DNA of 64,000 nt from Didymella arachidicola (lineage: Eukaryota > Ascomycota > Dothideomycetes > Pleosporales > Didymellaceae). Below the pieces are notes generated by a model. It was not told the DNA's origin. It saw nothing but the letters and a program-made list of their open reading frames with translations, and did not search any database. How positions within the stretch are numbered: the stretch's first letter is position 1; every line of letters begins with the position of its first letter. The DNA is taken from the NCBI GenBank assembly GCA_016630955.3, contig CM049992.1, positions 1,116,001 to 1,180,000 on the forward strand, given 5' to 3'. Position numbers and translations under genes: made by a program. This document shows, one piece after another, positions 52,829 to 62,276 of this stretch.

Positions 52829-55800
52829 CTTGAAGGACTGATGTGGGATTTTGGAGGTCTTCGAAGGTTTGAGAGTGTAGAAGATTGTCGTTACAAACGA
52901 TAGTGAATTCTGAAAAGAATGTGGAGCCGGCTAGCGGACTGTGAATGAATGAATGAAGGTGGGAAGAGAAGGTACTGAACTGTAGCGATGATGTTTGAAC
53001 CTCGCGGTACTCGTGCTCTTATATTCGAGCCACGCCCACCAGTTGACCAGAAGGAGGGGCCGGTACACAATGATTCGTGCGGCACGCAAAGTGACGTTCG
53101 CCCACTGCGCGATCCCTGAAACACCATCCTACAGTACTGCTTTGACGTAAATAAGCGACATTGAGGGACCCGAGAGTGCCCCATGTTTGCGGGCTGGGCG
53201 TCAAAACGAAGTTTCGGAACGCATTTAGGGAGGATGGATGCACTACCCTGTCTCCCATGTCGCGAAGAATATCGAAACCACTCCACCGAGAATCAGAGGT
53301 CAACAGTAAATTGTGTTCTAATCACACGCATCCATGAGTATTCTGGAGGCTACAATGGGTCATTGTGAGTTGTACGATTTCTGTTGCTCCATAAGTGCCT
53401 GCGTAGCACGTCAACCACACTGTGTTCCTGGTAGAAGGAACCCGTTGTGCAGGCGTAGTGTCGCTCTCGTTCTTGGGAACGAATTGAGCCACTGCGCGAA
53501 ACATGCATCCCAAAGCTCCTGGGTAATCTTCCACCAGGGTGTTAATACCGCCAAGAACCTTGTTGTTTCTGTCAAATACAATGCCAAGAGCGCCGCATTG
53601 CGTGGCGCAGCTGTAAAACGCCTAGTTCCGATCGTGTTAGCGTTAGTGTTGGTGATGACGGATGACATGCTTATTCATGGGTTGGTGATGCTGCGTCCAT
53701 CTCAATTCGCGGACCAGCTCCGCGACTGAAATGACGAAGAACAACCAAAAGCCACAACCCATCGGTCCATCTCAGACAGCGTGTTCCTCGGTCTTGTCGC
53801 CTCGCAGCGTTGTCATTATTGTCAATTCAGTGCTCGTCAGAATCCAAGATCTCGAATCGCCTGTACAACGATCATTGCGCAGGCGAGACTACGCCAAGTG
53901 GGTCCACAGCAGCGTAACGCTCACTTCGCTCTAGCCAGGGGTAATTTTTCGTTTCATACGTGAAACAACCAAATAGCGCGCGGAACAACAGCTCCATACA
54001 GTCTGGCTTGCATGAAGGAATCCGCTGGAAATATTGGACCAACGGGTATGCGGATTTCCAAGGCATGGCATCGGATATTGGCCTCCTGGAGATGAATTGC
54101 TGCTCAGCGTCGCAGCGACTACGACAGCAACGTCCTCAAGGCTTATTCCTGCACCCGCACAGTGCGTTCATCTGGTTTCGTTTGGCTACGTTTGAGAGCC
54201 ATTGAGCCGCCGAGAAAGCATTTGCTGAAGCGTAGTTGGCTGTCGCAGTTCCAGCAATATGTGAAATCCTTGGGGGATGATATCCAGTCTAGATAGACGG
54301 GTGAAGCAATAGCGCATCGAATCCGGAACGAAAGAACGCTGGAGACAGCAAGATACCTGGCGTTCAACTCACAACTTTCAACACTTACTGATGATGGCCA
54401 CGCCGACCAGCACCGAAGAAGGGCACAGCCCTTCTCTTATACGCTCTGCTCCAGACTATAATACCCGGTGGTCACCTCGTAGCCGTCTGCTGTCCGTTTC
54501 TGTCCCTGACCGCAAGGGATTAGCCGATCGTATATTGTGCTCAAAAGCTCGCATACCCTCGATGTCACTCTTCACGGACCAATGAGTCAACAGAGACAAC
54601 CCAGACTCCTCTAGCCTCTGGGTCTTGCATCGATGTCCTTCTTATCTCCTCGCGCCTTCATGGCCATTCACGAGGTGGAGATGCCCACAAAACCTTGAGA
54701 CAGGTGAACTTTGCAGTGACCGCCTCGCGGCGAGCTGACGGACAGTGTATATGTGAAACAACGTCTTGTTCTTCGCATGCACACAGTCGCTGGTACGCTG
54801 TGGATCGAAAGCGGTCTTCATACGATCCCGGACTTGTTGAGATTGACAGCAAGAGGCACAGTGCGCGTGAAGACAAACAGCTAGTCTTGGTTGGAAGAAA
54901 CCAGACTCGTCCACAAAAATGAGACATCAGCCAGCAACCTTGAAGCGAGGCTACGTCCCGCTTGGTAGAGCTGCTATCATTTCTCAGGCTGTATCGGTAT
55001 TAGTAACTAGTTGTGTCCGTTTCTTCTTCGCTCTCGCACACTGTAGCAGAAACAACCAGTTGTGGACAATCACCCTTACGGGCTGAGGAGCCAGGCAATG
55101 CCTCTTGGCAAAGCTCTTGCAGAATAATTATCCTCCTGGAGCCACGGTTTTCGATCCTTTCTGCCGAATTGTTATGCCAAATTACTGTGCTAGCCAGCTG
55201 ATAGCTGGAACCGCGAACCGAACGGAAGGAGCTTCGTTGCGAATATAACATCGCGCGACTATTGAGCTATATGACTGCAGTGTGTCCGCACGATGCTTCG
55301 TTGGTATGCGTGACTTTCGGTGGCGCTGCGAAAGGCGCCGTTGCGGCCATAGCGGCCGTTGCGGGCGGGAAGGTTGGTGGAAGTAAGCAAAGCCCAGAGG
55401 CTCCGGTGTTCGCGAGGTGGTGGCGTCACCTTCGCCAAACCCTCCGACACCAAACCTTTAACATCTCGCGTCACTTCATACAAAACTCTCGGTGATTCTC
55501 CGATGCTCACCTTGGCCTCTGTTATATTCGTGCATCACATGTCCTGATCACCGAAGCTATACCTGGATCCAGCGCAGTGCACCGACGCCTCGGCTCAACT
55601 GCGAGCGGGAAATCCTGGAGCAAGCAAAGCTAACAACAAGTTCGGCATATCGTTGCTACCATCCCCGCAACATCACAGTCGACGATCTCCACAATTTCTC
55701 CGGAGCCAGATTTCCCCGCAAATGACTGCACATGGAGATGAACGGAAGCGGAGATTCCATGTGTTTTTTAGGCAAGCATCAGGAACGGGCAGATAGATTG

Positions 55801-55921
55801 ATGACGTGAAGCTGGTCGTGAGGCTCACCAGCGCGTGGTGCCTGGTGGATGGGTTCTGTTTATATATTGGAGTGAGCGCCGATCAAGTACCTTTTTTCTG
55901 CATCTCAGATCAATCGTCAAT
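52829..55921. other. Intergenic between divergent CAZyme genes, nothing recognised
   Basis: About 3.1 kb between the LPMO and the GH93-type gene. Only short frames in conflicting phases are seen. The ends presumably hold the two promoters. Confidence 0.5.
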
Positions 55922-57088
55922 ATGAGGCTCTTTACCTTCCTCTTCTCCTCGCTGCTGTCTTTGACTGCCTCGGCTGCACCCCAGGGTTCGTCGAAGGTCC
56001 CGGACTTTTTCACACAGCGCGTTGTCTTCACGCCGCCATCAAACTACACCGACCCACGCACTCTGTACGCTCGTACTGCGCAGTTCGAGAACGGCAATCT
56101 TCTCGCGACATGGGAGAACTACAGCCCTGAGGGTAGCACGCCCGAATCGAAGGTCTACTTCCCCATCTACAAGTCGACCGACGGTGGATACAATTGGAAG
56201 GAGATCGCCCGCGTTCGTGACCAGGCGCAGCCTCAGAACGGACTCCGCTACCAGCCTTTCCTCTACGTTCTCCCCAAGAAGTTCGCGAATTGGCCTGCTG
56301 GTACGGTTCTCCTCTCAGGCAGCTCTATTCCCACCGACCTCTCCACAACCCAGATCGAGCTGTACGCCTCGACCGACAAGGGCTACACATGGGAGTTCGT
56401 CTCTCACATCGCTGCTGGTGGCGAGGCTGTCCCCAATAATGGCCTCACCCCTGTTTGGGAGCCTTTCCTGATGCTCCACGAGAAGAAGCTCATCTGCTAC
56501 TACTCAGACCAGCGCGACAACGCCACCTACGGCCAGAAGATGGTTCACCAGACCACTACTGATGGCAAGAACTGGGGTCCCGTCGTCAACGACGTCCGCC
56601 ACTCCAGGTACACTGACCGCCCCGGCATGCCTGTCGTCTCTCTCCTGCCCAGCGGCAAGTACATGTTGACATACGAGTACGGCGGCGGCCCTACCAATAG
56701 CTCGAGCTACAAGTTCCCTCTCTTCTACCGCCTGTCCGCCGACCCCGAGAAATTCGACTCGGCCGAGGACCATCAGCTCATCACCACCGACGGCACGATC
56801 CCCGAGGGCTCGCCTTACAACGTCTGGTCTCCTGTTGGCGGCAAGAACGGTACCCTCATCGTCAGTTCGGGTACCAGCAGCGACATCTACATCAACAGGG
56901 GTCTCGGCGAGGCTGGTACCCCATGGATCAGGGTGCCCACTCCCGAGAAGCAGTCTTACACTCGTCACCTCCGCGTGCTGAAGGACCAGAAGAAGCTGCT
57001 CATTCTGGGTGGTGGCATTCTGCCGCCTAGCACGACAAATCAGGTGGCGTTGTCCGTTGTTGATATCACCCAGTTCCCCAAGGCGTAG
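55922..57088 (+). CDS. Secreted GH93-type exo-arabinanase-like glycoside hydrolase
   Basis: Single exon, 388 residues. The signal peptide is MRLFTFLFSSLLSLTASAAP. The rest is a beta-propeller of the sialidase superfamily with Asp-box repeats (STDGGYNWK near residue 80 and STDKGYTWE near 165). The blocks YFPIYKSTDGGYNW and QNGLRYQPFLYVLP match what is known of family GH93 (exo-alpha-1,5-L-arabinanase), which releases arabinobiose from arabinan in pectin. Several N-glycosylation sites (NYTD, NATY, NSSS) fit secretion. The start at 55922 is chosen because the longer frame upstream hides the signal peptide. It is well-preserved with GC-rich codons. A different propeller hydrolase cannot be excluded without a search. 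Confidence 0.85.
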   Translation: MRLFTFLFSSLLSLTASAAPQGSSKVPDFFTQRVVFTPPSNYTDPRTLYARTAQFENGNLLATWENYSPEGSTPESKVYFPIYKSTDGGYNWKEIARVRDQAQPQNGLRYQPFLYVLPKKFANWPAGTVLLSGSSIPTDLSTTQIELYASTDKGYTWEFVSHIAAGGEAVPNNGLTPVWEPFLMLHEKKLICYYSDQRDNATYGQKMVHQTTTDGKNWGPVVNDVRHSRYTDRPGMPVVSLLPSGKYMLTYEYGGGPTNSSSYKFPLFYRLSADPEKFDSAEDHQLITTDGTIPEGSPYNVWSPVGGKNGTLIVSSGTSSDIYINRGLGEAGTPWIRVPTPEKQSYTRHLRVLKDQKKLLILGGGILPPSTTNQVALSVVDITQFPKA

Positions 57089-57633
57089 AATGTGTACACA
57101 GATGGCAATATCTAAGTAGAACAAATAATTAATATGAGCTGCATATCCGGCTGCTGCATGGCATGTTAATAAATATCGTAATGCTAGCATAAAAGTAGCG
57201 GTCTACAGTGCTTCAAGCCGTAGCAGTGAGCGTTAAAGTGTTCGTTCGAAATCTTTGCGTAGTGTCGATGTTTTGCAGGCTCCTATGATTTGCAATGCGG
57301 CGCTATATCATCACAGAACGGCAGTCGCGTACTCCTTGGGCCAAATGCTAATGCATACCAAATGCAACTACAATCTTGCAAAATGAAGACTCCAAGGGAA
57401 AGAAAGATGTTGCCGCTGCACATGATGAAGTTCGCGAGTACAGGCGAAGCTTGCCATGTTATGCCGCCCCACTTTACTGCGCTACCCGGGCCGACGTTGT
57501 TCCCTGTCGAGCGCGGGCATTAGCGAGTCCACGGTCGTCAATATCGAAACTTCGCATCGCCGCGCATCCAGCACCGCACTCTTCCGACCACACTCTCCCA
57601 ACTAACCCCTTTCTCCCCAGCAAAACCGACAAA
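57089..57633. other. Intergenic, promoter region of eS19
   Basis: About 540 bases. Just before the eS19 start is a pyrimidine-rich tract (CCCCTTTCTCCCCAG at about 57606-57620), usual for highly expressed ribosomal-protein genes. No gene seen. Confidence 0.5.
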
Positions 57634-58350
57634 ATGGGTGGTGTTAGCGTTAAGGACGTTGAGGCGCAGAAGTTCATCACTTCGTACGCCGCCTTCTTGA
57701 AGAGGCAGGGAAAGCTCCCCATGTAAGCCATTCCATAATTAAGTTTGAGGGTGACATAATGCTAACATTGTGAAGCCCAGGTTCGTACTATTCCAGCGGG
57801 TGAAGGATAAGACCTGAATCCCGTCGCTGGGGGATAATTGCACGATCAGCTTGCTGACCGTCTTATCTACAGGTTGGGTTGATACCGTCAAGACATCGCG
57901 TAAGTACAGATTCTGGGTGAACTTCAGGGCAAGCGCTGACAGAGATAGACTCCAACGAGCTGCCCCCCCAGGACATCGACTGGTTCTACGTCCGCGCCGC
58001 TGCCGTCGCCCGCCACGTCTACATGCGCAAGACCGTCGGTGTTGGCCGTCTCCGCAAGGTCCACGGGTGCGAACCCCGAACGCAGCGAACCCATAGCAAG
58101 GGTTCGCCCGCCTCACTGGATAGTTGCTGACTGATACAGTTCCACCAAGAACCGCGGCTCGCGCCCCTCGCACCACGTCGATGCCTCCGGCTCCGTTGAC
58201 CGCAAGGTCCTCCAGGCGCTCGAGAAGATCGGCGTTGTAGAGATCGACGAGGACAAGGGCGGTCGCCGCATCACCCAGTCCGGCCAGCGTGACTTGGACC
58301 GCATTGCGCAGACCACCCTCGAGGCCGAGGAGGAGGAGGATGACGAGTAA
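57634..58350 (+). CDS. rps19: 40S ribosomal protein eS19, with a 5-nt microexon
   Basis: Component of the small ribosomal subunit head. Five exons (57634-57722, 57776-57780, 57873-57899, 57949-58066, 58140-58350) give 149 residues, the normal length. Family blocks: VKDVEAQKFITSYAAFLKRQ, PGWVDTVKTS, DWFYVRAAAVARHVYMRKTV, GVGRLRKVHGSTKNRGSRPS and HHVDASGSVDRKVLQALEKI. To keep the universally conserved KLP-(I/V)-PGWVD, exon 1 (ending CCC AT) must join a five-base exon CCCAG and then exon 3 (GTTGGGTTGAT). No direct join of exons 1 and 3 works, since it runs into TGA. The second intron has the less usual donor GTTCGT. The acidic tail EEEEDDE is typical of fungi. The gene is convergent with the dehydratase 380 bases downstream. 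Confidence 0.93.
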
Positions 58351-58733
58351 ACGCTTCGCTCAATGTAATAACGAGTGAAGTTTGGCTTGGTCAGGCATTT
58401 ACGGGGAGCATCTACGGGTTACGGCTTATGGCGTTACGCTGGGGCATCTAGCCTAGGACATCTTCCAATGGAGACAGGCACAGCCTGAAAAGCATCATGA
58501 TACCCATTTTTCAATGCTGGTGCCACTGCTTGCTCGTGATCGCTTTATTGTTTTTATGGCAGCTTTACTCTGTTGGTCTTCTGCGACTGCCACACATTCA
58601 CCAGCATCACTCCAGCTCTGGCCAAATCAACCTCATGGCTGCTAAGTGTAACATTCTTCCCTTCTTGACATGGCTTCGCAAAGCACCTTCACCACCCACA
58701 AAGCAACAATACACAACACTCTGCTCACCCTCA

Positions 58734-60261
58734 TCAGAACAAATCCGTCATGGCGCCGTGACTCGCATCACCCACCAACCGCGCATACTTGGCCAACACA
58801 CCACGCGTGACCGGCATCGCAGGGGGCGTCCATTCCTTGAGTCTCGCCGCAATCTCCTCATCACTAACATGCATATCAATGCGATGTTTCTGCGCATCAA
58901 TCGTAATCACATCACCAGTCCGCACAACCGCAATCGGCCCCCCAACCGCCGCCTCAGGACACATATGCCCGACGATAAACCCATGGCTAGCACCACTGTA
59001 CCGCCCATCTGTAATGAGCGCTACATTCGTGAGCTTGGCGCCCATAATGGCCGCAGACGCTTTGAGCTGCTCGGGCATACCTGGCCCACCCTTTGGCCCT
59101 TCGTAGCGTACGACGACGACGACGTTCTCACCGTGCGGGATCTTTCCTGCGTTGAGAGCGGCGTCGAGTTCGTGTTCTTTGTTGAAGACGATTGCTTTGC
59201 CGGTGAATACGAGGCCCTCTTTTCCTGTGATTTTCGCGACAGCGCCCGCGGGGGCGAGATTGCCGCGCAGGATCTCGATGTGGCCGGTGGGTTTGATGGG
59301 GTTGGAGAGGGGGCGGATGAGGACTTGGTCTTGGGGCAGGCTGGGGTAGGGGTCTACGTTTTCGGCGAGGGTTTTGCCGGTGACGGTGGGGATGGAGCCG
59401 TCGAGGAGGTTGGCGGCGATGAGGAGTTTCATGACGGCGGGCATGCCGCCGATGTCGAAGAGGTCTGCGGCCATGAATTGGCCTGATGGGGCGAGGTCGG
59501 CGAGGAAGGGGATCTTGTTGCTGACGCGCTGGAAGTCGTCAATGGTGAGGGGCACGCCGGCGGTGCCGGCCATGGCGAGAAGGTGCAAGACGGCGTTTGT
59601 GGAGCCGCCCAGGACCATCATCATGACGAGGGCGTTCTCGAACGAGGCCTTGGTGAGCAGCTTGCGGGGCGTGATGTTCTTCTCCATGCAGACTCGGATT
59701 GCGGCGGCGGCCTTTGCGCATTCGCGCATTTTGGCGGGGGACTCGGCGGGGGTGGTCGAGGAGTTGGGGAGGGTGAGGCCCATGGCTGCGTGTGTGAGCG
59801 TGTGCTGGGTAAGCTGAAAGGAAACAACAAGGGAAGAAGAGAGGTAGAAAAAGAGAAACTCCAAGAGCGAAGAGAAGAAGAGAGAGAGGAAAGAAGAAAG
59901 GCGAGAAGAGAGGACGAGAATACCAGAAGAGGAGAAGAAGAGAGGTAGAGAAAAAGAGAGAAATACTACAAGAGAAGAGAAGCTCACCCTCAATAGACGT
60001 CGACATTGTGTTCGCCGTATACATGCCACCACAGGCTCCCGCGCCGGGGCACGCATTCTTCTCAATATCCTCCATGATCTCGTCGGGCGAGAACTTGCCC
60101 GGCTCAGCACTGTCGAGATTCTTGTAGATGTACGCGCCGTGCTTCTCGTAGCAGGTCGAGATGTTGATGGGCCGGCGCAGCGTCTCTGAGTAGCCGGGCA
60201 TGATGGAGCCGCCGTAGACCATGATCGAGGGCCGGTTGTGGCGGGCAAAGGCCATGATGAC

Positions 60262-60293
<32 letters not shown>

Positions 60294-60973
60294 CGATGCA
60301 GGCGTCGTGGTGCTGCGCACACGTGACCGTCTCGATGCTGTCTGCGATGATCTCGCGCGTCTGCAGGGAGAAGCGCATGCCTGGGTTGTTGTTAGTAGTT
60401 CGTCTCCACTGCGATGCGACGTTAACATACCCTCGCCGCCCATAGTGATGCCGTCCGACACGCCGACTGTGTTGTACTGCCATGCCAGCATCTTGTCCTG
60501 CTCAATATGCTTTTTGATTTCCTTGCCCAGACCGAGCACTGCCAGCCATCAGTACTCTACCCCCACGCATGGTTGCGGCTCTGCGGGCGCGGGGCGTGAC
60601 TTACAGTGCGTGCTGCATAACGATCAGTACCATGACGCCACGGCCGTGGGGGAGACTCACTTGCACGGGTTACCCTCCCACCACACGCTCGCAATGCCCA
60701 CCTGAGGGTACGTCTTCATGGCTTCCTTGTTGGGCACGCCAGCCGCGTACAGCATCGCCTGTGACGACAGTCAACCTCATCTCGATGCATGGCCACATGT
60801 GCAGAAGTGTGTACCTGGGCTCCTGGAAAGTTGTGGCCCGTGGTCAGCGTAGACGACCATCTGTTCAGTGCCGGTGTGCCATCCTCCTTCTTTGAGCCCT
60901 CGGGCAGGTGTGGGAAGCTGAGGAAGCGCGGCTCCTCTGGCTCGCGCTGCTTCTCGAGGTTCCTGGGATCCAT
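58734..60973 (-). CDS. ILV3: Dihydroxy-acid dehydratase (IlvD/Edd family), with an 8-nt microexon
   Basis: Fe-S enzyme dehydrating 2,3-dihydroxy acids, the third step of valine/isoleucine synthesis. Six exons (60973-60815, 60758-60661, 60612-60605, 60538-60431, 60380-59988, 59785-58734) give 605 residues in frame. Cluster ligand Cys lie in WWEGNPCNTHLL, ALPGCDKNMPG and ACPGAGACGGMYTANTM. The C-terminal GGPGMPEQLKASAAIMG, DGRYSGASHGFIVGHMCPEA blocks are typical. Exon 3 is only eight bases (CACGCACT) and supplies the THL of CNTHLLGLGKEI. Intron 5 is 202 nt and almost wholly pyrimidine. The N-terminus (MDPRNLEKQREPEEP) is acidic and not like a mitochondrial presequence, so this may be a cytosolic paralog or lack a first exon upstream. 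A sugar-acid dehydratase of the same family is a less likely alternative; gene symbol is by family. Confidence 0.92.
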
Positions 60974-62276
60974 CGTAGCCGGTCAGTGGTTCTAGCGTCA
61001 GTCAATTCGCTGCCAATGGACGTCACAGCACAAGAGCAGAGAGTAAGGCTTGAGACTTGGATTAGATACGGACGTCCTGTGAGCAGATACCGCCATCAGC
61101 TAGCCGCACCCGCAGCCAGGGCACGTCGGAAGCAGGTCGGGAGGATACAGTCTAGCTGCTTGAAGCATGCCGACTGATCAAAGAGCTCTCAAGTGGGGCT
61201 GTTTGCTGTTGACGTCGAGTCGAAGCCTGGGAAAGAGGGGGACCAAGCCCCTCCATCTTCACGAAGCGCTCCCTCGAGTCTAGTCTGTGGAGAGAGCCAA
61301 TAGAAATAAGGCCATTGGAAGTCGTGGTGACCTAGCGTGGGCCGTTGAGTTGGCGCAAGACGTTAAAAAAAATGTTTTGCGGCACCGCTGTGGCCTCCGA
61401 CATGCCGGCGTCGGAGAGAAGACCATGCCATCGATAGCCGAGATGCAGTAGCGCAAGCGAACGCAGGGCTGTGGTCCAGCTTCGAGCTTCGAGAAAGCTC
61501 AAGTACTGCGCTTCGCCCGGTCGCGCTGTGTTGTCGAAGCGGTCGTACATTGTTCTTTTTGATCATCCTGTCGCTGAAGACGAACGACCGCAGACATGTA
61601 GCCATCAATAAAGCACTTACGAGTCGTAAAGACCACAGCAATCGTCAGGAAGCCACCAGGCACCTGATGTTGAAGCATAATAGACAATCTACCTGCTTTG
61701 CAAGTTAGTAGTCTACTTAGGTAAATACCTCCTATGACAATTGACCTTTAAATGCGTTCAGGAACGTTAGCGGCTTCGATGCTTGTTCTTCAGCCCTGCC
61801 TCCCGCACGGGGCGCCCCTGCCGTCGCAACCACCATTGCCATGACGCAACTTCTTTCATTTTATCAACACCATCCTGCCCGCATGTCGCGTTTGACTCAC
61901 CTGCGCTATCGTGCCGCTTGATCGCACGCTGTTCCTCACACGACACAGCCTGCATTCTGTATCTATCTGCCGCTATTCAAGTTGCTCCATAATTGCTTCT
62001 CACGATGCAATCATCCTACGTCGCACTCATCGCCCGATTGCAGATCACAGTCTCCAGATCGTAGCAGCACATCCGCGGCGACCCCAACGTGCGCCATCTG
62101 CATGAAAGGAGACGTTACCGGGATTTAGCCTCTGACCTGCGGTGAACCGCACCGTGTTCTCATTTCCAACTTCCATTGGTCGCAGGTCGTGCGAGGATCC
62201 GCGCATCAACCTCCTGGAAGCCGGGACCGTAACGCCGTGTTGAACACATATCCAGCTCTGGAGCACGCGAATAGCC
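60974..62276. other. Intergenic between divergent genes
   Basis: About 1.3 kb between the dehydratase and the alpha/beta hydrolase. Only short frames are present, and no domain is seen. It presumably holds both promoters, and possibly an unseen first exon of the dehydratase. Confidence 0.5.

Noticed and set aside
52283..52903. A 206-codon plus-strand frame antisense to the LPMO
   Set aside because: It mirrors the GC-rich third positions of the LPMO exon and has no domain; the LPMO reading has signal peptide, copper His and splice sites.
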